From NCBI RefSeq assembly GCF_024679245.1, contig NC_090172.1:3393946-3457945 (forward strand): a stretch of 64,000 nucleotides of DNA, written 5' to 3'. The number at the start of each line of letters is the position of its first letter. Position 1 is the stretch's first letter. Shown here piece after piece: positions 12,501-23,239 of this stretch. This DNA comes from Pseudorasbora parva (lineage: Eukaryota > Chordata > Actinopteri > Cypriniformes > Gobionidae). The notes beneath the pieces are model-generated. The model did no database searches and was not told the DNA's origin. It was given only the letters and a program-made list of their open reading frames with translations. The translations under genes were made by a program, and so were the position numbers.

Positions 12501-15500
12501 ATGAGCCATAAAAGCTTTGTCTTTTGTATGTATATATATATATATATATATATAACATAAAGCATTGAATGGTGGTGGTAAAACAATAAGTATTTACTAG
12601 ACAAGCAAAAATAATAGTCTTGTTTTGGGGAAAAATAACTCAAAATGAAGAGAGTTTTTACTTAAAATGAGCTAAAAAATCTGCCAGTGGGATAAGTAAA
12701 ATAATCTTAAAACTACATTATTTTTCTTACCCCATTGGCAGATTATTTTGCTCATTTTAAGTAAAAACTCTCTTCATTTTGAGTTATTTTTCCCCAAAAC
12801 AAGACTATTATTTTTGCTTGTCTAGTAAATGTTTCTTAATGTAAGAATTTTATATATTTTGACTAGAAACAAGACAAAAATACTAAGTAAGAAACGCATT
12901 TTTTTCAGTGCTGACTTGCCGTCCTCTTTTAGAGAAAGCTTGGCTTATTATTGCTGTCAATCCGATTGCCCCTTCCAGCGAGTGATCCGGGAAATGAACC
13001 GCATTGGGATGCTGATTGACCTGGCTCATGTGTCCGAGGCGGTGATGAAGCAGGTGCTGGAGATCTCCCAAGCCCCAGTTATCTTCAGCCACTCTTCTGC
13101 CTACACCATCTGCAAACACAAGAGAAATGTTCCTGATGACGTTCTCATGGAAGTGGTAAGTTTACAATCTCAAGCTGTTAGATAACAAAGTTTATTGCCC
13201 AAAAAGACAAAGAGGCACTTACACTGTCATATTCATAAAACAAATCATGTGATATGTAATTGATATAAAAAGATGTAATAAAAGGTAAGTGCAGGGCAGA
13301 CTTTAAAGAGAACACATAAATTATGCTTTAATTAAGCAACACCACATGCTGGTGAACTTACTGTAATATCAGCACGGCTGTGATACGGCCATACTTCCCT
13401 ACAAAGGCCAAAAAACATAAAGTGTGGAACTGAGAAAAAGGACTTTACACTGTAAAAAATGTTTAGGTTGTACAACGAAAACAACCTTAGTACCAATTTC
13501 CACTAGCTTTTTTTTTGTTTGTTTGTTTGTTTACTCAAATTTTGTAAATCACAGTTATACGAACTGAAAATAAGTTGTCTGTGACATTTTTTCTGTTGTT
13601 GTGTCAACTTGACATTATTTGTTTTCTGGAGATATTCAGTAACAAATCTTTTGTAGTTGAGCCAATTCAACATTGTGTGTCTTTTGGAAACAGAAGTTCT
13701 TATTAAGAATGAACAGGTTCAGATGTAGGCTTTTTTATTGAAGATGTTTGGTTACCATTTTGGTCATGAGTGTTTCCTTTAGTTGGGCAGTTTGAGTCTG
13801 AGTGGATTGTATGTAATGGATAATGTCCACCCAGCCGGTTGTTATCGCAGAATAAACCCCTTCAGAGTGATCAGGACCCCGAGGCGAAGCGGAGCATCAC
13901 TCTGAAGGGGTTTATTCTGCGATAACAACCGGCTGGGTGTACATTATCCCGCTTATTACACGGCTACTAGTCTCAAATAAATTAGACACTAAATATTGTC
14001 TTGAGATTAAATATTTTATCCGCTCTTACGCAAAGCTTCCGCAAAGAAAAACAGTTCCAACCTGCTTTAAGCCTTTATCTATTGCTGCTAAATGTTGAGA
14101 ATGAATGCTGAAAGGGTTAGTTCAGCCAAAAATGAAACCAAGCCTATGATTTACTCACCCTCAAGTCATTATAGGTGTTTATGACATTCTTCTGTCAGAC
14201 AAATACAATCAGAGTTATATTTAAAAAGTCAATGTCACGATGACTCAACTGAACATTTTTTTGTGTCACAGACAACTTATTTTCAGTTCGTATAACTGTT
14301 ATTCACAAAAGTCTCGTCAACAAGAAAACGCTAGTGGAAATTAGTACTAAGATTTTTTGTTGTTGTTGTTGTACAAGATTTTTACAGTATGGATTTTTGC
14401 TCAACCAACACAACAAAATCCGTCTTCTCAACTTTTTTTCAAGTTGTGTTTTTTAGAGTGTAAAGATGTTTAGTTGTCCAGCCCAATTAATTATTGGTAG
14501 GACACTGGATTTAGATCGCATCGCATTTAGATGTTTTAGTAATTAAAATTATCTACATTAAAAAAATCTTTGACTTTTGGCCTGTATTTTGAAGTTACTG
14601 TACTCTGCCTTTGTATTGTCTGCAAAAAGTGAGAAGTCACACCATGGGAAACGGCAGTAACTTCCACATTATCAATATTTGGTTGCTGATCACTATTTAC
14701 AAGTAACACCTGTATAAAATTTAGTGATCATGGCATTTATTTTGAAGAATTTACAACTGTTTTTTTGTTTGGTTATGTGGAGAGTTTAGTAGCCTATTCG
14801 TTGGATAGCTGACTAGCTTATTTATGGTAAATCATTTTATTTTTATTTTTTTATTTTTTTAAATTTTAAATAAATCTCCCCCCCCCCCCCCCCCCCCAAA
14901 AAAAAAAAAAAACAGTTCAGCGGAAATCCCACGCTGCAGCTAATTTGATTGGTTAAGGCTACAGTTATGGGTAGTTTTAGGTATCAGTGGTGTAGGCAAT
15001 CATTTCTGTGATTGACATGACCAATCAGAGCAGAGCAGACCAATCACAACAGACCAAGCCATCTAAGTTTGGCTGGCATCCAGGATAGTATAAAAGTGTA
15101 ATTTTCCCCAAATGTTTCTGTTTCAGAAAAGAAAGCAGGGGATTGTCATGGTTAATTTTTATAACGATTATGTAACCTGCCAAAAGGAGGCTAACATCTC
15201 GCATGTGGCTGGTGAGTTACCTCAAAGCATCCTCAGTTTCTGCTACCCCTTCATATAGCACTCCTTAAGATACGAGGCCAGACGTTAATATGTGACTTCA
15301 CTTCTATATATGACATTCAGATCACTTTGACCATATCAAGAAAGTGGCTGACGCTAGTATCATTGGATTTGGAGGAGATTATGATGGTGTGTCAAGGTAA
15401 GCATGCCTGCTTTCTAATTGAAATGGGGACCTATTGTGCAAAATTCACTTTTACATGGTGTTTGAACATAAATGTGTCTACACTACTCTATAATGGTAAA

Positions 15501-18164
15501 AATCCACCCACTCTTTTTTTTTTAAATCCCCATAAATTATAAACAGTGTCTCAGAACAAGCCGTTTGCAGATTCTAGTAGTGTGATGTTACATATGCTTA
15601 GGCCCTGCCTACGACTGCTGACAGTCTCCGCCCTAAAAGCATAGACTCCGCCCTCAACCACTAACAGACTCCGCCCTAAAAGCATAGACTCCGCCCTCAA
15701 CCACTCACAGACTCCGCCCTAATAACATAGACTCCACCCTCAAACACTAACAGACCCCGCCCTTATAGCATTGACCCCACCCTCAAACACTAACAGACTC
15801 CACCCTTATAGCATAGACCCCACCCTCAAACACTAACAGACTCCACCCTAATTGCATGGACTCCGCCCTCAACCACTAACAGACTCCGCCCTAATAGCAT
15901 GGACTCCTACCTCAACCACTAACAGACTCTGCCCTAATAGCATATACCCCACCCTCAAACACTAACAGACTCCACCCTTATAGCATAGACCCCACCCTCA
16001 AACACTAACAGACTCCACCCTTATAGCATAGACCCCACCCTCAAACACTAACAGACTCCGCCCTAATTGTATGGACTCCGCCCTCAACCACTAACAGACT
16101 CCGCCCTAATAGCATGGACTCCTACCTCAACCACTAACAGACTCTGCCCTAATAGCATAGACCCCACCCTCAAACACTAACAGACTCCACCCTTATAGCA
16201 TTGACCCCACCCTCAAACACTAACAGACTCCACCCTTATAGCATAGACCCCACCCTCAAACACTAACAGACTCCGCCCTAATAGCATAGACCCCACCCTC
16301 AACCACTAACAGACTCCACCCTTATAGCATAGACCCCACCCTCAAACACTAACAGACTCCACCCTTATAGCATAGACCCCACCCTCAAACACTAACAGAC
16401 TCCGCCCTAATAGCATAGACCCCACCCTCAACCACTAACAGACTCCACCCTTATAGCATAGACCCCATCCTCAACCACTAACAGACTCGGCCCTAATAGC
16501 ATGGACTCCACCCTCGACCACTAACAGACTCCACCCTTATAGAATAGACCCCACCCTCAACCACTAACAGACTCCGCCCTAATAGTATAGACCCCACCCT
16601 CAACCACTAACAGACTCCGCCCTAATAGCATGGACTCCGCCCTCGACCACTAACAGACTCTGCCCTAATAGCATAGACCCCACCCTCAAACACTAACAGA
16701 CTCCACCCTAATAGCATAGACCCCACCCTCAACCACTAACAGACTCCACCCTTATAGCATAGACCCCACCCTTAACCACTAACAGACTCTGCCCTAATAG
16801 CATAGACCCCACCCTCAAACACTAACAGACTCCGCCCTTATAGCATAGACCCCACCCTCAAACACTAACAGACTCCGCCCTAATAGCATATAATCCTCTA
16901 AAAAAAAGGACTGCAGTGTCACGTGAGCCTGATGGAGATGATCATCAATACCAAACAGATGTTAGTATCCGAGGCATGAGCTGTACAGGCTCCACCCTCT
17001 TCTGGATAAAGAGGCGGGAAGAAGCAGCTAATTTGCATTTAAAGATACATGCATGGAATCAGCATGTTTTTCCTTCCACTCAAATTTACAACATGGTATA
17101 ATGTAAATTATCAGTGGGGTGTTTAGAGCTGAAACTTCACTCTCCTTTTAATGCATTTCACATTTGTAAAGCATGTGTAGGCTATTCTAACTTGCCTTTA
17201 ATTGTTTAAAACATGGACAAGTAAACAGGACTCCATACATAACCGTTAATGAATAATGTGATGGTTTTGAACAGGGTCCCAGTTGGTCTAGAGGACGTGT
17301 CAAAGTACCCAGACCTGGTGGCCGAACTGCTTAGACGTCACTGGTCAGATGAAGAGATTAAAGATGCTTTGGGACGAAACCTGCTGCGAGTCTTCAGAGA
17401 GGTGGAGGCGGTAAGAGCAGGACACACATCTGCATCAAAAACTAACTATAAAAATGCTCTTCTTACTTAGTCATTTTGTCTTTGTTTTCTAGTCTAAATA
17501 TCTAACAATTCTTAGATGCATTTACTAGATAAGTAAAACGACATAAGATATTTTTCCTTGTTTTCTTAGGAAAATAAAATCTGAAATCTAAAAAGTAAGT
17601 TTACTTTTTAAGTTGACTTTTTATCTAAAAGAGTTTTTGCTTAAAACAGGCAAAATGATCTGCCAATGGGGTGAGAAATAAAATCTTGTTTCTGATTGAA
17701 ATCTTGTTCCTTGTTTCCGTCCCAAACAGAAATAAGATTATTTTTCTCACCCCATTGGCAGATCTTTTAGCCTGTTTTAAGCGAAAACTCCCTTCATTTT
17801 GATTTTATTTAAGAAAAAATATCTAATGTCATTTTACTTATATAGTATATGCATCTTGATTTAAGAAAATGTAGATATTTGGACTGGAAACAAGGAAAAA
17901 ATACTAAATAAGAAGAGCATTTTTTGCAGTGCAAATCTCCTGCTCCGTTTGCTCACTGAAGATTTCTAACAGTAATGTATGTTTGATTAGGTAAGAGACC
18001 GCCTGAATGGAGTCAAAGCAGATGATGTACCCATCCCTCTTAAAGAGGTCCAAAACCCCTGCAGGACAGACTATGGCTATCCTGATAAATCCAGTTCAAC
18101 ACACGCACAGTCTTTTAAATCACTTTTCTTGGGTCTGACACTGCTAAACAAGTTATTATTGTAG
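6418..18164 (+). CDS. dpep1: Membrane dipeptidase, dpep1-like (3' seven coding exons; 5' part missing)
   Basis: Zinc metallodipeptidase of the renal dipeptidase family (peptidase M19). These GPI-anchored ectoenzymes cleave dipeptides such as Cys-Gly and leukotriene D4. Coding exons are 6418-6568, 11037-11106, 12979-13155, 15127-15211, 15321-15396, 17275-17410 and 17991-18164. All junctions are GT-AG and keep one frame. Visible family motifs are [12 protein letters not shown] (metal-bridging Glu), LIDLAHVS and IFSHSSAY (zinc-ligand His residues), GFGGDYDGV (active-site Asp), and a CRTDYGY stretch followed by a hydrophobic tail that looks like a GPI-anchor signal. About 130 N-terminal residues of the usual ~410 are absent: the signal peptide and the first His-x-Asp metal ligands. 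I find no such exon between 1 and 6417, so they probably lie left of the window. Other DPEP paralogs are possible; the family call is firm and the paralog call less so. Confidence 0.85.
6825..7729 (+). mobile_element. CACTCAAAAAATGA terminal-repeat element in dpep1 intron
   Basis: Starts CACTCAAAAAATGA and ends TCATTTTTTGAGTG, an exact inverted pair. The interior is AT-rich and non-coding. Confidence 0.65.
7744..8954 (+). mobile_element. TTAA-flanked AGGGGGGGTGAAA element, copy 1
   Basis: Terminal inverted repeats AGGGGGGGTGAAA and TTTCACCCCCC..T, flanked by TTAA on both sides. It lies in the first visible dpep1 intron. It shares sequence with the copies at 9183 and 48324. A segment near 8270-8345 keeps only the start and end of the THAP-like exon seen in copy 2. 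Non-autonomous. Confidence 0.85.
9183..10364 (+). mobile_element. TTAA-flanked element, copy 2, with THAP-domain relic (Kolobok-like)
   Basis: Perfect TTAA on both sides (9179-9182 and 10365-10368) with AGGGGGGGTGAAA/TTTCACCCCCCCT ends. The interior carries a THAP-type zinc-finger exon. TTAA duplication plus a THAP domain fits the Kolobok superfamily; piggyBac also uses TTAA but is not known for THAP. Confidence 0.8.
9534..9779 (+). pseudogene. THAP zinc-finger exon relic with one in-frame stop
   Basis: From ATG 9534 one frame reads [11 protein letters not shown]...[14 protein letters not shown], a TAA at 9624-9626, then on in the same frame to [11 protein letters not shown]...[15 protein letters not shown]. 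This gives the C2CH ligands (CVFGC, CSLH), the FP and Trp positions and the terminal AVPT of the THAP fold in order. It ends at a good donor GAAGG|GTGAGT. Apart from the single stop it looks whole. Confidence 0.75.
10571..10843 (+). mobile_element. GGTAACACTTTATT terminal-repeat miniature element
   Basis: Begins GGTAACACTTTATTTTAAGG and ends ATAAAGTGTTACC, an inverted pair common in fish genomes. Confidence 0.7.
11037..11106 (+). CDS. dpep1: dpep1-like exon b
   Basis: 70-nt exon after ...ccttctag, ending GGCAAG|GTTAGA. Its first G completes the Trp codon split with the previous exon, giving ...[14 protein letters not shown]..., the normal family order. Confidence 0.85.
11250..11880 (+). mobile_element. 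Cluster of three small palindromic elements
   Basis: 11250-11457 and 11703-11882 are AACCCAACATTGGGTT-rich fold-back elements with CACTCTAAA... ends. Between them, 11490-11690 is bounded by CACTGTAAAAA and TTTTTACAGTGTA. Non-coding. Confidence 0.65.
12593..12911 (+). mobile_element. CACTGCAAAAAA/ACTAGAAACAAGAC hairpin element (left end trimmed)
   Basis: 12593-12690 and 12735-12835 are long complementary arms. The right end (AAATACTAAGTAAGAAACGCA...CAGTG) is shared with copies at 17459-17932, 36208-36538 and 40508-41260. It ends 68 nt before a dpep1 exon. Confidence 0.75.
12979..13155 (+). CDS. dpep1: dpep1-like exon c (two zinc His ligands)
   Basis: 177 nt, phase 0 at both ends, acceptor ccccttccag and donor GTG|GTAAGT. 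It carries LIDLAHVS and IFSHSSAY, the two His-containing zinc-binding segments. The open frame runs further upstream, but residues before RVIREMN do not match the family, so the acceptor sets the start. A transposon end lies about 68 nt upstream of the acceptor. Confidence 0.9.
13450..14462 (+). mobile_element. CACTGTAAAAAATG inverted-repeat element containing a 54-bp hairpin
   Basis: The outer arms (AGGTTGTACAACGAAAAC..., TATACGAACTGAAAATAAGTTGTCTGTGACA) recur inverted at 14262-14390. An inner hairpin lies at 13818-13948. Confidence 0.65.
13818..13948. repeat. Near-perfect 54-bp stem hairpin
   Basis: Arms 13818-13871 and 13895-13948 are complementary apart from one or two bases; the loop is 23 nt. 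It is part of a DNA-element family, not a recognised RNA gene. Confidence 0.9.
15127..15211 (+). CDS. dpep1: dpep1-like exon d
   Basis: 85 nt after ctgtttcag, ending GGCTG|GTGAGT. It encodes the [10 protein letters not shown] strand region of the TIM-barrel fold. It ends one base into a codon (Asp) completed by the next exon. Confidence 0.88.
15321..15396 (+). CDS. dpep1: dpep1-like exon e (active-site Asp)
   Basis: 76 nt after gacattcag, ending TCAAG|GTAAGC. It carries GFGGDYDGV, the conserved barrel-end motif with the catalytic-site Asp. Confidence 0.9.
15610..16885 (+). repeat. 43-bp satellite, about 29 copies, in a dpep1 intron
   Basis: The unit is CAGACTCCGCCCTAATAGCA plus about 23 bases (TAGACCCCACCCTCAAACACTAA type). 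Each unit is itself two ~21-bp half-repeats sharing (G/A)ACTCC(G/A)CCCT. It lies wholly in the intron 15397-17274. Confidence 0.95.
16910..17150 (+). repeat. Interspersed repeat shared with 18450-18670 and 34020-34310
   Basis: Common segments include GGCATGAGCTGTACAGGCTC, TTTGCATTTAAAGATAC and GGGGTGTTTAGAGCTGAAA. Two copies are around dpep1 and one is in the kcng4 intron, all in the same orientation. Class unknown. Confidence 0.8.
17275..17410 (+). CDS. dpep1: dpep1-like exon f
   Basis: 136 nt after gaacag, ending GAGGCG|GTAAGA. It encodes [19 protein letters not shown] and the C-terminal helices of the catalytic domain. Confidence 0.9.
17459..17932 (+). mobile_element. Hairpin element filling the last dpep1 intron
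   Basis: Same family as 12593-12911. Complementary arms run around CCCCATTGGCAGATC (17745-17765) and GATCTGCCAATGGGG (17657-17671). It occupies almost all of the 580-bp intron, ending 58 nt before the terminal exon. Confidence 0.75.
17991..18164 (+). CDS. dpep1: dpep1-like terminal exon (Cys, GPI signal)
   Basis: Starts after tttgattag in phase 0 and encodes 57 residues plus TAG. The CRTDYGY segment is conserved in DPEP1; its Cys forms the inter-subunit disulfide in the human enzyme. The following Ser/Thr-rich stretch and hydrophobic end fit a GPI-attachment signal. A possible AATAAA lies at 18238-18243. The stop codon abuts the inverted terminal repeat of a transposon starting near 18159 (see findings). 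Confidence 0.85.
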   Translation, partial: VRDRLNGVKADDVPIPLKEVQNPCRTDYGYPDKSSSTHAQSFKSLFLGLTLLNKLLL

Positions 18165-18850
18165 CGTTCTCAGGCAATAACGAGGCGTGCTGGTGGAGAG
18201 GGGTGTTTATTTGGGCTGCTGAAGGCCATAACCGACAAATAAAGTGCAACTTAAACATTAAACTCCTTGTCATCAACACAATAACATTTAGAACGTTACA
18301 GTATTTATGTCTTGTTTCCAGTCTAAATATCTAAAAACTAGAAGTAAAATAGCGGGACCTCCTGTCGCTTCGGGTGTGTGCGCACAGAAAACCATCAAAA
18401 GTTTAGACCGATACGGCTTTAAAATGCATGCAGATCATAACCGTTCACGATGAAGAAGAACTGCGATGTCACGTGAGCATGATAGAGATGTTTTAATATC
18501 TGAGACATGAGCTGTACAGGCTCCGCCCTCTTCTGGGTAGGGGGGCGGGGCATCATTGCATTTGCATTTAAAGATACGTGCATGAAAACAATAAATGATC
18601 TGTGGGGTGTTTAGAGCTGAAATGTCATAGACACATTCTGGGGACACCTGAGACAATATAGGTCTCCTTTAAATGCATTTCAAATCCCAAACAAGATTTC
18701 AATCAGAAACAAGATTATTTTTCCATTGGCAGATCATTTTGCTTGTTTTAAGCAAAAACTCACTTTATTTAGATTTATTTTCCAGACAATAAGAAAAAAT
18801 ATCTTCTGTCATTTTACTTATCTAGTAAATGCATCTTGATTTTATATATA

Positions 18851-18903
<53 letters not shown>

Positions 18904-19093
18904 CAGAGACAGAGACAGAGACAGAGACAGAGACAGAGACAGAGACAGAGACAGAGACAGAGACAGAGACAGAGACAGAGACAGAGAGAGAGAGAGAGAG
19001 ACAGAGAGAGAGACAGAGAGAGAGAGAGAGAATGCATGACTCATTTGACAAGAACGAAAAGACTAATTGGACTAATTGCCTGAGAACGCTACA
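18159..19093 (+). mobile_element. TTGTAGCGTTCTCAGGCAAT terminal-repeat element abutting the dpep1 stop codon
   Basis: TTGTAGCGTTCTCAGGCAAT (18159-18178) recurs inverted at 19074-19093. The interior holds a broken hairpin element (18300-18345, 18680-18850), a copy of the shared 240-bp repeat, and the GAGACA microsatellite. A composite, rearranged region. Confidence 0.65.
18855..19031 (+). repeat. (GA)n / (GAGACA)n microsatellite
   Basis: A run of GA dinucleotides, about 18-20 units of GAGACA, then mixed GA. All ORFs across it are simple-repeat artefacts. Confidence 0.97.
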
Positions 19094-19131
19094 ATACTAA
19101 GTAAGAAGAGCATTTTTGCAGTGTGGTCCTG

Positions 19132-20340
19132 TTTGGGACCTTTGATCAAGAGTTGGCCTGATTTTAAAGAATTAAGTTTAAAATAAGCATTTTTAAGAAT
19201 GTAGACTATAAAAGCAAATAATAATAACAATAATAATCATCATTGGCATGCAATTATTTAAAATTTAGCTTTTGACTTTTGAATGAAATGATACCACTAG
19301 CCTAAATAACAGATTTTAAATAACTCTGACCTGTTTGGACATGCCTGTTCTTTATCACCATTCTTTTCCTTATTGTGTGTAAAAACTGTACAAATGTCCA
19401 AGCCGAAAGCTCCACCTAGTGGACATGCAGTTGAATATCCTGAGAGATGAAAGACACTGCTTACAGAACAACTAAACTCTCTCTATCTTTTGTAAACAAT
19501 GGCAGAACTGAGTATTATTTTTCTTCCTGTTATCTAATTCCAGCCATTATAATAACAAACATAACAGTCCTCAGGAAATATATTGCTGGATGAGATGAAT
19601 GTTTAGGCGTCTTTGAATGCTGTGAATAAAAAAATATAAATAAACAAACATGGATGCATACATAATCCACTCAAAATAACTAAAAATGACCTAAATAATT
19701 ACTCTTGATTTCTCAGGCAAGGCTTAAGCCCAGTCCCAGACTAAAATGCATGTTTGAGCTGTTTTAAATGAAAGTAACTTGCATATCTTAAAATATGTCA
19801 GTGCCATTGCTTGGTCTCAATATGCACATAGGTATTTTTTTCTTAGGCCTATATAGTTGTGAATTAATCCATTTAAACTTTTTGCAAATAATAGTGTTTT
19901 TTTGTTTTTTTCCAAATATGCACACATTCACTCTTGTTTGTATTTCTAATATGTCAGACGTAAAATGAAATAAATAAATAACAATGTTTCTTGTTTCGTC
20001 ACATTCAGTTTTATTTAAATGATTGCATATTTTCCATTTAAAATTACGAAATTACATTTGAAAAGTTGGTTTGTATCACTGTATGTTACTGTGGGCTGTA
20101 AAACATATCTATTGTAAAATGGTTAATTGTCAAATATTAAATGTTTAGCTACTTATACCTTACCACGCATGCACTCTTTCACTTTAAAAAGTAAAATCGT
20201 CGTTCTGGAGTTCTCTATCATCTTCAGTGAACATTAAGCCCCGCCTTCTTTGAGCTGATTGGCCATCATTTTGAAATAGACATTGATGGGGGGAGGGATA
20301 ATAACACTGATGATCTCTTCATCACGGCTTCTGTTAGTGG
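19132..20340. other. AT-rich non-coding spacer
   Basis: No exon, RNA gene or clear element recognised; possible dpep1 3' flank. Confidence 0.4.
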
Positions 20341-20344
20341 GTGG

Positions 20345-20695
20345 GATATATTAGGCAGCAAGTGAACATTTTGTCCTCAGAGTTGATGTGTTAGAAGCAG
20401 AAAAAAATGGGCAAGCGTAAGGATTTGAGCGAGTTTGACAAGGGCCAAATTGTGACGGCTAGACGACTGGGTCAGAGCATCTCCAAAACTGCAGCTCTTG
20501 TGGGCTGTTCCCGGTCAGCAGTGGTCAGTATCTATCAAAAGTGCTCCAAGGAAGGAACAGTGGAGAACTGGCCACAGGGTCATGGGCGGCCAAGGCTCAT
20601 TGATGCACGTGGTTAGCGAAGGCTAGCCCGTGTGGTCCGATCAAACAGACGAGCTACTGGAGCTCAAACTGCTCCAGAAGTTAATGCTGGAAGAT
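20345..20695 (+). pseudogene. Tc1-like transposase 5' fragment
   Basis: Leader and ATG at 20407, then a paired-type helix-turn-helix ([30 protein letters not shown]) and [11 protein letters not shown] as in Tc1/mariner. A TAG interrupts at 20614-20616, the match continues for about 25 codons ([25 protein letters not shown]), then breaks at about 20690. The DDE catalytic part is missing. Confidence 0.85.
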
Positions 20696-20749
20696 AGAAT
20701 AGAATCACAGGAAACCCTACTTTTAAAAATATATGGTTATTGCTACTGA

Positions 20750-21480
20750 ATTATTGGTACCCCTGGAAAATATGATCAGTGATATTTCATTGAAGTAAAA
20801 CATTAAAAAAGTGGGGGAAATCACATATGAAATAAATATTTTTCTCCAAAACACACCAGCCACAATTATTGGCACTCCTCAAATTTTTTATGAGTAAAAT
20901 ATCTCAGTAGTATATTCATTAATATTTACATTTTTAGCACACCAGAGAGACTAGGATATTTTGAGTGGACAAAGACTCTCAAATGATCACAGATGGAGAA
21001 TCACAGAGATCTGTTGTGTCTTGGGGTCAGAAAGCCTGTATCAAACCCCAACATCACCACATGTTGTTTGGGAGTGATTCAAGAAAAACCCTTCTCGCTC
21101 ATCCAGAAACAAACTCCAGTATATTCTGTGGTCGGATACGGGACCTGGTTCTGTGGAGCTTTTTGGAAGAAAACCCACCAGATAGTACAAACAGGGATAA
21201 AAAGTACCCAATGTCCACAGTTAAATATCCCGCTGGATCTTTGATGTTGTGGGCCTATTTTTGTTTTTGCTGGAGGTCATGGACTTCTTGTTTAGATCTA
21301 TGGAATTATAGATTTTAGCAAATACTAGATTAAAAAATCTAAACCTGACGCTTCTGCTAGAAATCTTATAATGGGCCATGGTTGGGACAATTTTTTTCCA
21401 CAAAAAAAAAAAAAAAAAATCCAAATCAACACATAAATGTGTCAAATGAGAAAACTCTGAACAAAAGGAGGTCCCCCACA
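20750..21480 (+). pseudogene. Second Tc1-like element fragment
   Basis: Frames 20965-21318 carry a decayed Tc1 transposase segment (TVKYPAGSLMLWAYF, cf. the family VKxGGGSxMxWGCF), flanked by ATTATTGG(T/C)AC motifs. Its residues differ from the fragment at 20407. Confidence 0.6.
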
Positions 21481-21739
21481 CACTTTCAAATATTTTACTT
21501 CAATGAAAGGTTATAGAGTTCTGCATATTTTTGTTAATGAAAAATCTAAGGGACTGTTGCTTGACTGGTTACTCTTTCCTTTCCTTATGATTTGTCTGCC
21601 CTCTAGGGGTCAGGAATGCTTTTTATCTTGTCATGAGCAGATACCCTACACCTGCAGACCTCTCGAATTTGGATTTAACGAGCTTTGTTTCAACAGCTGG
21701 AAAGCAGGACTTCAACTTTGTTATGATTATTTTCTTTAA

Positions 21740-23237
21740 AAATTACCCTACATTGTAAAAAAGAAAGAAAAAAAAAGTTACACCCTGAAATGTCAAGCAC
21801 AATCGACTTGGCTGTTTAAGTTATTTCAACTTAAATTATGTTAAACGGACATTTAAAAATGAGTTGCATCTTGTATAACTAAAAAGTTGAACATCTCTTA
21901 ACTTATTTTGATGAGTTAAAACAGTGTAAAAACCCATGCTGTCATAACTTATTGAACATATAATTTTTTGACCAACTAAAATAGGACTTAAGCAGGCCTA
22001 CATCTTTAGATGTAATTTCATAATTCTGTCTTTTGAAGTGTAATACTGGATATACTGACAAGCATTTATTATAAACGAAAATGCAATTTATTGTCATTTC
22101 TATTGAAACGTATGTCATGCATTTAAATAATTCCTCACATTTGTAAAGATTAAGTTGCAATTTAATAAATTTAAAATATATTAAACAGTTAAAACACAAC
22201 AGTTGTTATAACCAAAGTTGTTGACATATGTGAGTTGGTGTAGTAAGCATATTAAAATTAGTGTACTTTAAAGCATGACAAAAGATCATTAAATTACAAT
22301 GGTTTAAAGTGTACTTCATTGTTAAGCTCATTGAAGTGCACTTTTTTTAAAGTCATGAAAGTCTATGGTGCACTACACATAAGTAGGCTACACTTACTGC
22401 CATTTAATATTATTAATTAATATTATCTGCAAGTAGTTTTTTTTAAATATACTTTTAAGTGATGAAGTAGGCCTACACTACAAGTGCACATTCAATTAAG
22501 CACACTTCTTTTTAAGCAATCCCCCAGAGTTTTACACAGCATTTATATTTCTTCGCCTACTGTGAATAAATATGAGGTTTTCTTGTTTTTCAGAAAGGAC
22601 AAGCGAGACAAGAGATGCTGAATGTAAGGCGACCTGATGTCAAAGCACTTAATAATAAGGCTCTCCTGTTTCTCTCAGTTCATCCAATTACATGTAACCC
22701 GAGAGCTGCAGGTTTAAGAACAGGTTGAACATAACAAACAAACTTGATTACTGAAGAGTAAAGACATCTTCTAGACACCAACTGTTCACTAAATCTCTCT
22801 TGATAGCATGTTGCTGTTTATTTTAGGTGGTACGTAAAGGGTCGACACTAGTTCAAGCTCACCATCATCTGACTACAGGAGATTAAAGTTAAGCCCTGAT
22901 ATTCATTAGTCTGTGGATCAGGGGTCGCATGAGTCCCATTCTATATATTACAATCATGGAAGATCTTACAATATGGTTTTAAGTATGATTCAGGATCATG
23001 TTGTGCCTAAGAGCACCCCTTTTTATCTAAGACAGTGTTCAATAACTATAATTTAATAATAGGCTATTCTGCGAAGTAATATAGTTCGTTAGCCTAGTTT
23101 TAGGATGTAGCCTATTATGTTGGAAAGAAATCCAGCAACTGAATAAAGTTCATATTTAATGGCGCCATATTTAATTTGTACACAAATGAAATCTTTCACG
23201 CGTTTTGTGTACTATTTGTTGTGACTAAAAGCTGAAG
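21740..23237. other. Non-coding spacer
   Basis: AT-rich. A CACTGTAAAA-like start near 21752 suggests further element debris. An acceptor-like tttttcag at 22587-22594 is not linked to any recognisable exon. Confidence 0.35.
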
Positions 23238-23239
23238 CG

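Noticed and set aside
12829..12978. Upstream extension of the dpep1 exon c frame
   Set aside because: These residues come from a transposon end and intron; a good acceptor at 12977-12978 and family alignment place the exon start at 12979.
13818..13948. microRNA precursor
   Set aside because: The stem is too long and too perfect, and it lies inside a repetitive element family.
15610..16885. CRISPR-like regular array
   Set aside because: Units are contiguous with no unique spacers, the genome is vertebrate and no cas genes are present. The same applies to the 51-bp and 60-bp arrays.
22587..22625. Extra dpep1 or kcng4 exon after tttttcag
   Set aside because: No frame matches either family and there is no clear donor.
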